A stretch of 64,000 bases of DNA. Origin: Rhodeus uyekii. Lineage: Eukaryota > Chordata > Actinopteri > Cypriniformes > Acheilognathidae. Position 1 is the first letter of the stretch; each line of letters starts with the position of its first letter. The notes beneath the pieces are model-generated. The model was not told where the DNA came from and ran no database searches. It worked only from the letters and a program-made list of their open reading frames with translations. The stretch lies in assembly GCA_037043235.1 (NCBI GenBank), contig JAWRVZ010000049.1, forward strand, positions 738,501 to 802,500, written 5' to 3'. A program made the position numbers and the translations under genes. Positions 25,727 through 36,925 of this stretch are shown here, piece by piece.

Positions 25727-26215
25727 AATCAGAATCAGAAAGAGCTTTATTGCCAAGTGTGTGCATTGCACACACAAGGAATTTGACTTGATGCTTAAGC
25801 TTCCAGTGCACCTATACAACACAACATTAACAAACAGTCACTGAAAAAAAAAACATATATGCCATATATGCGGCGCCAAAAACATACACCAAGATTACAG
25901 AATGCAGTTTAGCAAGCACACATAGCACAGTCATGACATCCACGGAACATGCGGGCACATGATGGAATTTTTTGAATGATTGGGAGGAGGAGATAGATAA
26001 GGACAGGCAGACGGATGGATGGGGGGAGGGGGTGTGGGCGGGTTTTTGTGTGTTGTGAGAGAATGTGTAATGTAGCCAACGCTTCAGATGTTTCCAAGCT
26101 CAGTTTCTATGTTTTTTTTCCTTGAAGGAGATAAGAGTGCATAGGAGATAGTAGACTGGCTGAGCAGGCTGGATTCCCAACCGACAGATAGGGACAAAGT
26201 TAGAGACATTAGGAC
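25727..26215 (-). mobile_element. LINE 3' fragment
   Basis: Starts with a tandem aatcag tail followed by aaagagctttattgccaag and acacaaggaatttgacttg, a common fish LINE 3' end, here reversed. No reverse transcriptase is left. The right part is low complexity (ggatggatggggggaggg). Confidence 0.5.
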
Positions 26216-26221
26216 AGGAAA

Positions 26222-26945
26222 ATAATTTTTTTTAATCCATTTTGATGATCTTCGGTTATTTGTCCGGATCATAATCAATCAGTTCTCGTCCTCAGCACTC
26301 GATCGGTCGATGCAGTTCTCTTGACATTTCGTCTAGCCTCACGGCCAGACCGGTTAATGTTCGTACAAGCACACCGACCTGACCACCAATGGAGTCCACT
26401 CTTCCCTGCGTGTCCGCAGTCCGGACTGCGATGTTACGGCTCAGCTCCTCAATCTGTATCACTCTCCGATCTAGTTCCTTCAAACGGTTACCCACAGCAC
26501 CGACGCGGTCCTTAATTTCCACAGACAGCGGCTGGGTAAATTTGCTCGCAGCTGTCTTACCAATCTTTCGATGGATCAGGGCAATCCCAAAGCCAAAAAA
26601 TAGGATCCCCGACACCAATAATCCAATCACATATAGATCTTCCGCATCTTCCACGGACAGCGCTTCCAGGCACAGGACTTGCCAGTTTTCCATGAGTCCA
26701 TCACATACCCCGAAGTAAGTGTCCCGTCTGGACATGTAGGTTCTCCTGGACTAACCTTCCTTTGTGAAAAAATCTTGTCGATCGCGCTGATTGACCAGTT
26801 AATCAATTCCATTTCAGTATATTTTCGGGAGTCAAGCAAGCAGCAGGTCAGAAAGAGACAAAAATAGCAGAGCGCTAGAGCAAGGCGGGGGACAGATAGA
26901 AACACGTCTGTTCTGTGTGAGAGTCAGGAAGGAAGGTTAACACAC
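26222..26945 (-). pseudogene. Copy 2 of the unrecognised small membrane-protein ORF
   Basis: Minus strand. The first frame (26905-26627) starts with a signal-like hydrophobic stretch (LALALCYFCLFLTCCLL), then MELINWSISAI and GEPTCPDGT. The second (26735-26292, 147 codons) has a membrane segment (IGLLVSGILFFGFGIAL), RKIGKTAASKFTQPLSVE and about 80 residues of coiled-coil character (KELDRRVIQIEELSR), ending PIEC. A shift between the frames lies near 26715-26735. The copy ends 3' in an A-rich run (ggattaaaaaaaa) and lies inside a broken DIRS element. Single exon; function unknown. Confidence 0.6.
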
Positions 26946-29714
26946 TCTCAAAGAACTGGTTAAGAAGCTCTCAAAGTACTGCACATGGGTAGTTTTGAGT
27001 CAGGTTATTGCAGGAGCTGCGCACGGCAAGTGACTTCAACCTCTGTGCGATTAAGGTCATGGCACAGGCACTCAGCCAGACGATGTCCACTCTGGATTTT
27101 CATCTCTGGTTGGACCTGACTGAGATGAAGGAACAAAGTTAGCTTTCTCGACACCCCATCTCCCAGGCCGGCCTCTTAGATGAGACTGTTGAGAACTTTG
27201 CCCAGAAGTTCACGGAAGCCCAGAAGCAAACTTAGGTGATAAGTCAAATCTTGCCGCATGTTGCCCGTTCAGACTGCTAAGCCCTCAAACAGAACATCAA
27301 AGCGACCCAGAGATGGGTGGCCTAGAGATGGAGGAAGCTACTCTGAACCAGGAGCTGGTGAACTCTATTTTGAACAGAGCTGGGAGGAGATTCTTTTGTT
27401 TCCACTGGCTTCTGTTCTGCTGTTTGCCGCTGGAGCGTATGGCATCCGCAGACACGTAGCGAGACAACATCAACACTAGCTACACGACGCTCCATGAAAA
27501 CAACTGTAATATACTTTCATATTCAGCTTTGATATGGCATATGATAGTAGATTGAGTGATGTCTAACCTCATTATTCAGGAAACAATAGATCAGGAAGAT
27601 GAAGGTTCCCTGCTGGGAGTTCAAGATCAGGAAGAGGGTTTCCAGCTCCTTCCTGCCATTAGTGAAGAAACCCAGAGGTTTCCAGGAGCAACCAAGAACC
27701 ACAAACTGAGCCAGTGTTTTAAATGTTCTAGTCCTAGGAAAAAATAGAGAGTTAGTGTATCTTTGATTGTATTATTTTCCTATGGAGTGTTCAAATCATA
27801 ATGTTTTTTACTTGGTTTGTTTCATCTGTGAAACTTCAGCATTCAGAATTTTGAGAGTTGAGTTCAGATTGATGATGATATTTATGAAGAAAATCATGTT
27901 CAACTGAAAAGTAGAAAAATAAAAAAAATACATTGTTTTCTCTTTACTATAAATTAAAATAATAAGAATTAAGAAATGTCCTTACTGCTAGAATGACACA
28001 AACAGGACCCAGAAAACTCCAGATAAAACCTTTATCCCATTTAATCCAGCATCTGTTTGAAGGAAAATAATATAATTACTGAATGACTGTCAAAAAATAT
28101 TACTTATGGTGTTGATTTGTTTTAACTTTGTACGGTGTGTGTAATTTTTTTTTTTTAAATCAGACATGAAATGTCACAAAAAAAAGTTTCTTTATTTCTA
28201 ATCATATTACCTTTAACACCTTTTACTCTTATTACTCTGGGTGAAAGGGTACGCTGGCGTGTTTGGCTGCCGCTCCTCTCTCCGGTTATTTTAATTTTTA
28301 ATAGTTTTTTTAATGAGCCAGTGTCTTTTTATTTGCGCATGATGTGGAATTATGCTTCGCATTTTGGATTACTGCTTCTATTTCTGAGCGCAATTTACTG
28401 GAATATACTCCACTGTTGCTTGGCCCAGGATGCACATTGGTTACACCGCTGTGAGGCTGCTGTTGGTGTGGACCCTTCCCGAATGGCTCTCAGGTATACT
28501 GCTCGCCAGTTGTTGAACATGAACAGACACCTGGATATGGTCCCTAGCATATTTTCTGTCACATTTTCTGTGCAAACCCCATAGACTGCAGTTAAGACCT
28601 ACAGGGGTTAATTTTAACAATTTTTCAGCACTCAAGCATGCAGAGTTTGCATCGGACTCATCTGCTGAAATCAGCGCTGTTTAACGTGCGCTCTGTCAAC
28701 AACAAAGCAGTTATTTTATCTGACATAATTTTAGAACAAAATCTGGACCTTGTCTGTTTAACTGAAACATGGCACAAAGAATCTGACGGTCTTCTTTTTA
28801 ATGAACTGACTCCTGCTGGCTATGGATTTTTTGATCTCCCTCGTTCTTCTGGTAGAGGTGGGGGAATCATTGTTTTACACAGTCAACAGTTCAACATGTG
28901 TCCAGTGTCTGTCCCCAAAACAGACTCTTTTGAATGCCTTGCTTTGAGTGTTTCTGCGCCGCTCTCTACTGCAGTGGCTACAGTCTACAGGCCTCCAAAG
29001 ACACATAAAGACTTCTTATCTGAATTTTCAGATATGTTATCTTTTTTATGTCTCAGGTTTGAAAGAATTCTTCTCCTAGGGGATTTCAACATCCATGTTG
29101 ATAAAAAAGACAAGTAATCAACAAAATACTTTGTCCATACTGGAGTGCTTTGAACTAAACCAACATGTGGACTGTCCTACACATGTCAAAGGCCACACTT
29201 TAGACCTTGTGATCTCCAATTGCTCATTTGTGTCTCAGTTGTCAACGTCTGACTTAGGTCTGTCTGTGTCAGGATACAAACACAGACGGGATTCAGTTGC
29301 AAGTGATGTGGGTTTATTGTAAATACGGAGGAATACAAAGTAACAGAAAAGTCCGGGATATGGCTGGCGGTGACGCAGGGACTCAATGGGCTGAGCAGTG
29401 ATGATGACGTGCAATGTAAATCCAGAGTGATGATCGTGGCAAGTGAACACAGGAACACGGAGACACGGCAACACGAAGACACGAAGACACAGGAACACTG
29501 GAAACACTGGCGTGGCATCACTGGGGAAACAACGACTCAACAACAAGGTGGTGGTGAGAAGGGAACTAAATAGGCAGGGGAAATGGGAATCAGGTGTATG
29601 AGATGATTGCTGAGTGTGTGATCAGTGACCACGCCTCCCACACTCACCTCACATGCACACACAGGCAGTAATTAGGAGACAACAAATTCATAAACCGTGA
29701 CAGTACCCCCCCCC

Positions 29715-32700
29715 TTAGGAGCGTCTCTCGACGCTCCCAGGGGCACTTACCTGTCGATTGTAATCATCGATGAGGGAGTGATCCAGTATGTCTCTAGCAG
29801 GCACCCAACTTCTCTCCTCTGGGCCGTAACCCTCCCAGTCCACCAAGTACTGGAATCCGCGTCCCCTCCGTCTTGAATCCAGAATACGGTTTACCGAATA
29901 AGTTGGTTCCCCGTCTACGAGACGCGGCGGTGGGGGAACCGGGGTGGGCGGATTAATGCGAGAACGAATAACGGGCTTTATTTTGGAGACATGAAAGGCG
30001 GCATGAATCCTCCCGTACGCGGGAGGCAATTTGAGGCGGACTGTCACCGGACTAATGATTTTGGTGACAGGGAACGGGCCAATGAATTTAGGAGCAAGTT
30101 TATTACACACGGAGCGGAGAGGAATATCTTTGGAAGAAAGCCACACTTTTTGACCCACGACGTAGACGGGAGGCTTTGACCGGTGGCGATCGGCCTGGGC
30201 CTTGGTGCGCGCTCCCACTTGTAGCAGAGTCTCACGGGCTCTACTCCAAGTGCGATGACACCTCTGGATGAAAGCGTGAGCGGAGGGGACCGTGACTTCG
30301 GATTCCAGACTGGGAAAGATAGGTGGCTGGTACCCTAGACTACACTCAAACGGCGAAAGGCCCGTGGATGATACTGGTAACGAGTTATGCGCGTACTCAA
30401 CCCACGGGAGTTGTTGACTCCAGGAAGAGGGATTCTGTGACACCGTACACCGCAAACACCTCTCGAGGTCTTGATTGGCTCGTTCGGTCTGGCCGTTGCT
30501 CTGGGGATGGAAACCCGAAGACAGACTAACACTCGCACCCAGTAATTTGCAAAACTCTTTCCAGAATTTGGATATAAATTGGGGCCCTCTGTCAGAGACC
30601 ACGTCTGTCGGGAGGCCATGAATGCGAAAGACATGTTCAATGACAGATGCCGCTGTCTCCTTAGCAGAAGGCAACTTGGGTAAGGGTATGAAATGCGCGG
30701 CCTTCGAGAATCGGTCCACTACGGTTAAAACAACCGTGTTAACCTGGGAGGGTGGGAGGGCGGTGACAAAATCTAGTGCAATGTGGGACCAGGGTCTTGA
30801 AGGCACTGACAGCGGCTGAAGCAACCCATCTGGAGAACGGTTGGAAGTCTTAGCCTGGGCGCAGTCGGAACAAGCCAAAACAAAATCTCGGATGTCACGG
30901 GCCATCTTTGGCCACCAGAATTGTTGTTTAACCAAAAAGTTAGTACGACTGATTCCTGGATGACAGGCTATTTTGGAACAGTGGCCCCATCGGATGACCT
31001 CAGATCTGACTTCCTCCGGCACAAATAATCGACCAGGTGGACCCCCGGGCGGAGGCGTTACCCCTTCTAAGGCCGATTTGACCTTCGCTTCGACCTCCCA
31101 TACGAGTGTGGAAACAATGAGTCTCTCAGGAAAAATGCACTCGGGAGTAGACGGGCGCTCGGATCGATCAAAAATGCGCGATAAAGCATCGGGTTTGATG
31201 TTCTTAGAACCCGGGCGGTACGATAGTAAAAAGTCAAAACGTCCGAAAAAAAGGGCCCACCGAGCCTGCCTGGAGTTAAGTCTTTTTGCTGTTCTGATGT
31301 ACTCTAAATTCTTGTGATCGGTCCAAACTAGAAAAGGCACCCCTGACCCCTCTAACCAATGACGCCACTCCTCCAAAGCTAGCTTGACTGCCAACAACTC
31401 TCGGTTACCAATGTCATAATTACGTTCTGCTGGGGACAAACGATGGGAAAAAAATGCGCAAGGGTGCATCTTATCGTCTGAGGGAGAGCGCTGGGAGAGA
31501 ACCTCACCTACCCCCACCTCTGACGCGTCGACCTCCACCACGAACTGACGTGTGGGATCAGGGGCTATCAGAATGGGGGCCGAAACGAAGCGGCTCTTGA
31601 GTTTGGAGAACGCCGCTTCGGCGGCGTTGCACCACCTGAACGTAGTTCTGGGGGAGGTCAAGGCTGTCAGAGGAGCGGCTAGTTGGCTGAAGTTGCGGAT
31701 GAAACGTCGGTAGAAATTGGCGAACCCCAGGAACCTCAACAGGGCCTTGCGAGAGTCCGGGGTTGGCCACTCTACCACAGCCTTAACCTTGTCGGGATCC
31801 ATGCACACTCCCTCCGACGAGATGATGTACCCTAAGAAAGGAACAGACTGTGCATGAAAAACGCATTTCTCCGCCTTGACAAAAATCCCATTCTGTAGTA
31901 ACCGTTGGAGCACTCGCCGGACGTGTTGAACATGTTCCTGGAGAGACGAGGAAAATATCAGTATGTCATCCAGGTAAACATACGTGAACTGGTCGATCAT
32001 GTCTCTCAACACGTCATTGACGAGTGCTTGGAAGACAGCTGGGGAGTTGGACAGCCCAAAAGGCATGACCAAGTATTCAAAGTGTCCCCTAGGGGTATTA
32101 AATGCTGTCTTCCATTCATCCCCCTCTCTTATGCGAACCAAATGATATGCGTTCCTTAAATCCAATTTCGTGAAGATAGATGCTCCCTGTAACCTCTCGA
32201 AGGCCGAAGACATCAGCGGCAAAGGATAAGTATTCTTTACCGTGATGTTGTTCAACCCCCGGTAGTCAATACAAGGTCGCAGAGACCCATCCTTCTTCCC
32301 CACAAAAAAGAATCCCGCCCCCGCTGGAGAAGAAGAGGGGCGGATGAACCCGGTAGCCAAAGAATCAGAAATATATTTCTCCATGGCCTCCCTTTCAGGA
32401 ATGGAAAGCGAGTATAACTTGCCCTTAGGCGGAGACATACCTGGCAGAATATCTATAGCACAGTCGTAGGGACGGTGCGGAGGAAGAGAAGCAGCCCGAG
32501 ACTTACTGAACACTTCCTTCAGGTCGAGGTACTCCGGGGGCACGTTAGATAAATTTGTCGGCTCCTCCTGCAACACAGAACTAGACACAGACGAACATGC
32601 AGACACAAGACAAGAGGCATGGCACTGATCACTCCAATTCATGATGGTGTTGTGTCCCCAGTCAACCCTGGGATTGTGCTTAGTTAACCAGGGATGACCG

Positions 32701-32897
32701 AGGACAACAGGAACCGAGGGAGAGTCCGTGATGAAAAAGTCTATGGTTTCGATGTGATTACCTGCAGTGGTGAGACTGAGGGGAATAGTTTTGTGAGAAA
32801 TGTCCGGAAGGCTCTGACCGCCCAGAGCGTTGACTGGGATGGAGTGCGTGAGCGGTACGGTGGTAATCTTGAGTAGCAGTGCAAGTGAGTGATCCAT
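29715..32897 (-). CDS. pol: Gypsy pol: protease, reverse transcriptase, RNase H, integrase, chromodomain
   Basis: 1060 codons counted from a Met at 32897, but the open frame starts upstream after the TGA at 33078 and includes the protease motif LDSGAEGNF just before that Met. Order: aspartic protease; reverse transcriptase (KKDGSLRPCIDYRGLN, YVYLDDILIF); RNase H (VEVDASEVGVG, WTDHKNLEYI); integrase with a zinc-binding HPGISRTN...CSDCAQAK and a catalytic core (IALDFVTALPPS, VVSDRGPQF, HPQSNGQTERANQDLE); C-terminal chromodomain (YSVNRILDSRRRGRGFQYLV, DWEGYGPEERSWVPA). A chromodomain places it in the chromovirus branch. No stop within this frame. Confidence 0.93.
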   Translation of the reverse strand: MDHSLALLLKITTVPLTHSIPVNALGGQSLPDISHKTIPLSLTTAGNHIETIDFFITDSPSVPVVLGHPWLTKHNPRVDWGHNTIMNWSDQCHASCLVSACSSVSSSVLQEEPTNLSNVPPEYLDLKEVFSKSRAASLPPHRPYDCAIDILPGMSPPKGKLYSLSIPEREAMEKYISDSLATGFIRPSSSPAGAGFFFVGKKDGSLRPCIDYRGLNNITVKNTYPLPLMSSAFERLQGASIFTKLDLRNAYHLVRIREGDEWKTAFNTPRGHFEYLVMPFGLSNSPAVFQALVNDVLRDMIDQFTYVYLDDILIFSSSLQEHVQHVRRVLQRLLQNGIFVKAEKCVFHAQSVPFLGYIISSEGVCMDPDKVKAVVEWPTPDSRKALLRFLGFANFYRRFIRNFSQLAAPLTALTSPRTTFRWCNAAEAAFSKLKSRFVSAPILIAPDPTRQFVVEVDASEVGVGEVLSQRSPSDDKMHPCAFFSHRLSPAERNYDIGNRELLAVKLALEEWRHWLEGSGVPFLVWTDHKNLEYIRTAKRLNSRQARWALFFGRFDFLLSYRPGSKNIKPDALSRIFDRSERPSTPECIFPERLIVSTLVWEVEAKVKSALEGVTPPPGGPPGRLFVPEEVRSEVIRWGHCSKIACHPGISRTNFLVKQQFWWPKMARDIRDFVLACSDCAQAKTSNRSPDGLLQPLSVPSRPWSHIALDFVTALPPSQVNTVVLTVVDRFSKAAHFIPLPKLPSAKETAASVIEHVFRIHGLPTDVVSDRGPQFISKFWKEFCKLLGASVSLSSGFHPQSNGQTERANQDLERCLRCTVSQNPSSWSQQLPWVEYAHNSLPVSSTGLSPFECSLGYQPPIFPSLESEVTVPSAHAFIQRCHRTWSRARETLLQVGARTKAQADRHRSKPPVYVVGQKVWLSSKDIPLRSVCNKLAPKFIGPFPVTKIISPVTVRLKLPPAYGRIHAAFHVSKIKPVIRSRINPPTPVPPPPRLVDGEPTYSVNRILDSRRRGRGFQYLVDWEGYGPEERSWVPARDILDHSLIDDYNRQVSAPGSVERRS

Positions 32898-33077
32898 AAA
32901 GTTGCCCTCAGCCCCGGAATCCAGTAACGCATGACACCAATGTGAAGAGTTAGCCCATTGAAGTCTTACCGGGAGGAGAGTAGACGAGGAGAACCTGTTA
33001 ACAGTGACCGCGCCTGTCAGTAGTCCCCTCTTTACTGGCAGGCGCTGGCCTTTTACCGGGCAGTGAAGGATGAAGTG

Positions 33078-33983
33078 TCATTTTCCCCCACAGTAGATGC
33101 ATAGTCCGTGGGCCCTGCGGTGCTCTCTCTCCTCCCGGGAAAGCCGAGCTCGACCAACCTGCATGGGCTCGTGATCGAAGACAGGGCTGACCGCGCCAGG
33201 ATGGTGGGTGGAGGGTATAGCTGGGCACCCTGGACCAGTAGGCTGAGGCGGTTGGAACTTGCCACGCTCCAGCCGGGCGTCTACTCGAAGGGCGAGTTCT
33301 ATCAGTCCGTTGAGTCCCGGGGGCAGGTCCAGGGTGTAAATCTCTTGTTGGACGCGGTCAGCCAGCCCATGCAGGAACCTGTCCCACTGCACCTCCTCGT
33401 TCCATTTGCAGTCGGCCGCGAGTGTGCGGAACTCGATGGAGTATTCTGAGACAGACCCGTTCCCTTGTTTGAGGTCCGCCAGCTTACGTGCGGCCTCGCG
33501 GCCGACCGCTGACCGGTCAAAGACCCTCCTCATCTCTTCTGCGAATGACTGGAACGAGGAGCAGCAAGGGTCTTTATTCTCCCACACCGCCGTTCCCCAT
33601 TTGGCTGCTCGTCCCGAGAGCAGCGTTATGACTAAGGCTACTTTGGCCTGTTCAGATGCATATGTTCGTGGTTGAAGCGAGAAGAATACAGAGCACTTCG
33701 TGAGGAAGGCTCTGCAGAAGTCAGGTTCACCGGTGTAACATTCTGGGGGTGGTAGATGGGGTTCCTGCTGCCCTGCGGGATGGCTGATGGTGGGGGGAAT
33801 TGGCGGTGGGTCTGGCGCAGCGGACACAGGCAGCTGTTGGATCATATTGGTGAGCTCGGACACCTGCGCCACCAACGCTTGTACGGCGCGCCCCGCAGCA
33901 AGTAGTTCCTCCTCTTGCCGATCTAGGCGCGCCATGTTGTTGGTGAAAAAGTCCTGCCAGCCGGGGGTACTTGCTGAATCCAT
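33078..33983 (-). CDS. gag: Gypsy gag region, ending at a stop in the zinc knuckle
   Basis: 301 codons from ATG (33983-33981). A Pro-rich N-terminal third is followed by a Ty3-type capsid stretch (FCRAFLTKCSVFFSLQP; ALVITLLSGRAAKWGTAVWE; FAEEMRRVFD; YSIEFRTLAADCKWNE). It reads into the first half of a zinc knuckle (CIYCGGK) and stops at TGA (33080-33078). The same frame continues without another stop into pol. The stop takes the place of the residue, usually Gly, before the knuckle His. It is either a nonsense mutation or a readthrough signal. Confidence 0.88.
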   Translation of the reverse strand: MDSASTPGWQDFFTNNMARLDRQEEELLAAGRAVQALVAQVSELTNMIQQLPVSAAPDPPPIPPTISHPAGQQEPHLPPPECYTGEPDFCRAFLTKCSVFFSLQPRTYASEQAKVALVITLLSGRAAKWGTAVWENKDPCCSSFQSFAEEMRRVFDRSAVGREAARKLADLKQGNGSVSEYSIEFRTLAADCKWNEEVQWDRFLHGLADRVQQEIYTLDLPPGLNGLIELALRVDARLERGKFQPPQPTGPGCPAIPSTHHPGAVSPVFDHEPMQVGRARLSREEREHRRAHGLCIYCGGK

Positions 33984-34238
33984 AGAAATGGTTGAGTCGT
34001 TCTGTCAGGATACAAACACAGACGGGATTCAGTTGCAAGTGATGTGGGTTTATTGTAAATACGGAGGAATACAAAGTAACAGAAAAGTCGGTGACGCAGG
34101 GACTCAATGGGCTGAGCAGTGATGATGACGTGCAATGTAAATCCAGAGTGATGATCGTGGCAAGTGAACACAGGAACACGGAGACACGGCAACACGGAGA
34201 CACGGCAACACGAAGACACGAAGACACGAAGACACGAA

Positions 34239-34399
34239 AACACTGGAAACACTGGAAACACTGGAAACACTGGAAACACTGGAAACACTGGAAACACTGG
34301 AAACACTGGAAACACTGGAAACACTGGAAACACTGGAAACACTGGAAACACTGGAAACACTGGAAACACTGGAAACACTGGAAACACTGGAAACACTGG
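34239..34399 (+). repeat. 9-bp minisatellite in one Gypsy LTR
   Basis: About 18 tandem copies of aacactgga in the right LTR. The left LTR has two copies at the same place (about 29492-29510). LTRs are identical at insertion, so the array changed size afterwards. Confidence 0.93.
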
Positions 34400-34935
34400 C
34401 GTGGCATCACTGGGGAAACAACGACTCAACAACAAGGTGGTGGTGAGAAGGGAACTAAATAGGCAGGGGAAATGGGAATCAGGTGTATGAGATGATTGCT
34501 GAGTGTGTGATCAGTGACCACGCCTCCCACACTCACCTCACATGCACACACAGGCAGTAATTAGGAGACAACAAATTCATAAACTGTGACAGTCTGATCA
34601 CCAGGCTCTTTTTTAACATGGAGTTACTTGTAATGATCTCTACTTCTCGCATTATTAACTATCGCAAATGGAGATCTATTGAGCCCACTGATTTTTCACA
34701 TTTTATTGAGCCTTTTTTAAGTTGTGATTCTCAGTCTGATGATCTGGATGATAATGTTTCTGTGCTGAACTCTGTTCTCTTGTCTGGTCTGGATACGCTG
34801 GCTCCTTTGAAATCCCGATCAGTTTCTTTTGCACGCTCCGCTCCTTGGTATAACGCTAATTTGCGTGTTATGAAGGCTTTTTGTCGGAAAATGGAGCATA
34901 GATGGCGTATATCAGGTTTAACTGTTCATCACCAG

Positions 34936-36925
34936 GGGCCTCATGTATCAACACTACTTACGCACAAAAACGTTGCGTTCGCCAGCTTTCACGCTCACGG
35001 TCGGATGTACTAAAAGTGAAACTAACGTGACAATGTGCGTTTCTCCACGGCAAGTTCATGTCTGGCGTAAGTACATATCTCATTGTTTTGTCCATTGGCG
35101 ACTCCTACAGGCAATGAAGTGAAGCTGCAAACATTAAACAACGAATTTTTCTATAAGTCTGTGTGAAGCATTGCTATTTATTTGCAATGTATAAAATCAT
35201 TTATATATATATATATATATATATTGTCACACAAGCCTTATGGGAATATTCTATAAATTATGCAATTAAGTAAGAACATATAAAAACACGTGCAAATTGA
35301 AGGGTAAAATGAACAATTAGTCTATGGCAATGGCAGCTTTGGCAATATTAGAGGACATTGCTAATGGCAGAATCCGAAGAGAACGAGTTTTTAGGGACCA
35401 CAATGATTTCCTGGCCCAGGATGACTGCCTTATCAGCCATTTCAGTTTTCCAAGGGCTATCCTCCGAATCTAGTTGGGTCCGAATCTAGAGAGAGAGACA
35501 GCGAGGAAACACGCAATACCCGTTCCGTTACAGGTGCCGACAACGCTTGGTTTCCTGACAACTGATTCTTTCCAAAGGGAACTGACCGACCGCTCAGGAA
35601 TAAATGAGTCGTATTTGAGCTGCGCAAAACCAGCTGTCCCCACATGATGCAGTTGACCAGCCAAACATTAAAATGCAATTTACAGCGATAGTCGGTTTCC
35701 CTAATGTAATCGGAGCGATCGACTGCACACACAAATAAGGCACCATCTGAAGATGAATTTGCATACGAGAATCGGAAACATTTCCATTCAATAAATGTGC
35801 AGATTATATGTGATGCGCAAATACGCCTAAAAAATATTGTGGCAAGGTGGCCTGGGTCAACCCATGATTCATACATCCTTACAAAAAGCTTGGTTGGGTG
35901 ACAGCTGGTAGCTGGCAGAGTGCTCGATGGCTTCTTGATGAGTGATAATAATAATAATAATAATAATAATGATAATAAGTTTTATTTATATAGCGCCTTT
36001 CCCATGCTCAAGGTCGCTGTACACAAAATATACATACACAAAATAGACATACTCATACAATGTAGGACATATAAATACAAATATACAGAAGAGAAAAGAA
36101 AAAGAATTCTAAGCAGATAAAGTTTAGAAGTACTGTGAGAAAAGATATGTTTTTAATTGAGACTTCAAGGAGGAAATAGTAGCAGTGTCGCGCAGAGAAA
36201 GAGGGAGGGAATTCCAAAGTTTCGGGGCCACAGCACTGAATGATCTGCCACCCATAGTAGAAAGACGGAAACGAGGTATAGAGAGTAGTCTAGAGTCAGA
36301 TGACCGGATGCATTTAAAGTTATGGTTCTATCTAATAGTACTTTTTATTTTTATTTATTTGCATTTAATTAAATTAATTATATAACAATTATATATAATA
36401 ATTGTATTTAATTATACAACAACCCTTCAGAAGACCGCGGTTATCCACTAAAGACAATTATAAGACCATTTATTTTTAGGATCATTTACAGTGCAACTTT
36501 CAGATCCAACCGCATTGACGGCATCAGCTAAACTCCCCCATATTTTCATATTTTTTTCCTTTTGTTATTAATTCCGGAGGACAAAGTTCCAAATAATTTT
36601 TTTTCTAATTTCTACCTCCGATAGTAGCACCTCCAATTCACTTTCTGTACTTTCACTTTCGTTTTCGTGCCGCTTCCTTTTCCCAAGTGGACTCATTACC
36701 ATATTTAAATCAGTTTAATTAAGGGAGGAGACTGGGTGGAGTGTTGTGCTCGTGCATGTGCGCTCAATTTCACGTGAATCGGGATGTACGAAGAGAATAT
36801 GCGCGGGATCCTTCGAACGCAGAGATTGATACATCTGGATTTTTTTGTGCGTTCGCACATTCACAGCTTTGTCCGTAAGTGATGTTTCAGTATGAATTCA
36901 ACGCAAGTCTTAGTACATGAGGCCC
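34936..36925 (+). mobile_element. PIF/Harbinger-type transposon with decayed HARBI1-like transposase
   Basis: Perfect inverted ends GGGCCTCATGTA and TACATGAGGCCC, flanked by CAG (34933-34935 and 36926-36928). It interrupts the LINE ORF, which resumes in frame after it. Inside, from about 35318, a degenerate transposase is readable in pieces: AILEDIANGRIRRERVFRDH, LTTDSFQRELTDRSGI, then FPNVIGAIDCTHK and VAWVNP, with stops and shifts. An (AT)n run is at about 35202-35224. Confidence 0.85.
35944..36330 (-). mobile_element. LINE 3' tail inside the Harbinger element
   Basis: Begins with a (TAA)n run (about 35946-35978), then gttttatttatatagcgcct, the reverse of an L2-type 3' end like the one at 38898. 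A 5'-truncated insertion in the minus orientation; the right edge is approximate. Confidence 0.6.

Larger units (their letters stand above)
25335..27480 (+). mobile_element. Broken DIRS-like element, left and right parts
   Basis: Part one (about 25335-25715) carries a DIRS ORF1-like stretch readable as FTTQDGEDAKGYTDILQVED. Part two (about 26990-27480) continues it with readable LCAIKVMAQALSQTMSTL, then HLWLDLTEMKE and AGLLDETVENFAQKFTEAQK. They are separated by a LINE tail and by copy 2 of the MELINW ORF. Stop codons interrupt both. The right edge abuts the native gene C intron at about 27490. Confidence 0.6.
29267..34591 (-). mobile_element. Ty3/Gypsy chromodomain retrotransposon, near-complete
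   Basis: A 5325-bp element flanked by GTCTG (29262-29266 and 34592-34596), inserted in the LINE endonuclease region. LTRs: right (5' for the element) 34003-34591, left (3') 29267-29702. Both start TGTCAGGATACA and end GTGACA on the plus strand. A G-rich polypurine tract (complement of 29705-29715) precedes the 3' LTR. No TGG-type primer-binding site was seen next to the 5' LTR. The LTRs differ mainly by a minisatellite and a short indel, so insertion is recent. Coding is described in the gag and pol entries. Confidence 0.93.

Noticed and set aside
28171..28584. 137-codon ORF at the start of the LINE as a host gene
   Set aside because: It lies in the 5' region of the LINE next to the endonuclease frame and has no domain; treated as part of the element.
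29991..33675. Plus-strand ORFs across the Gypsy element
   Set aside because: They are shadows of the minus-strand gag-pol frame, without domains of their own.
34239..34399. Possible CRISPR-like array
   Set aside because: Units are 9 bp and contiguous with no spacers, inside an LTR of a eukaryotic retrotransposon.
34091..34490. Repetitive ORFs (NTG and KHW repeats, and FQC/FPV on the other strand)
   Set aside because: All frames of a 9-bp minisatellite in an LTR are open because the unit is a multiple of three; not a protein.
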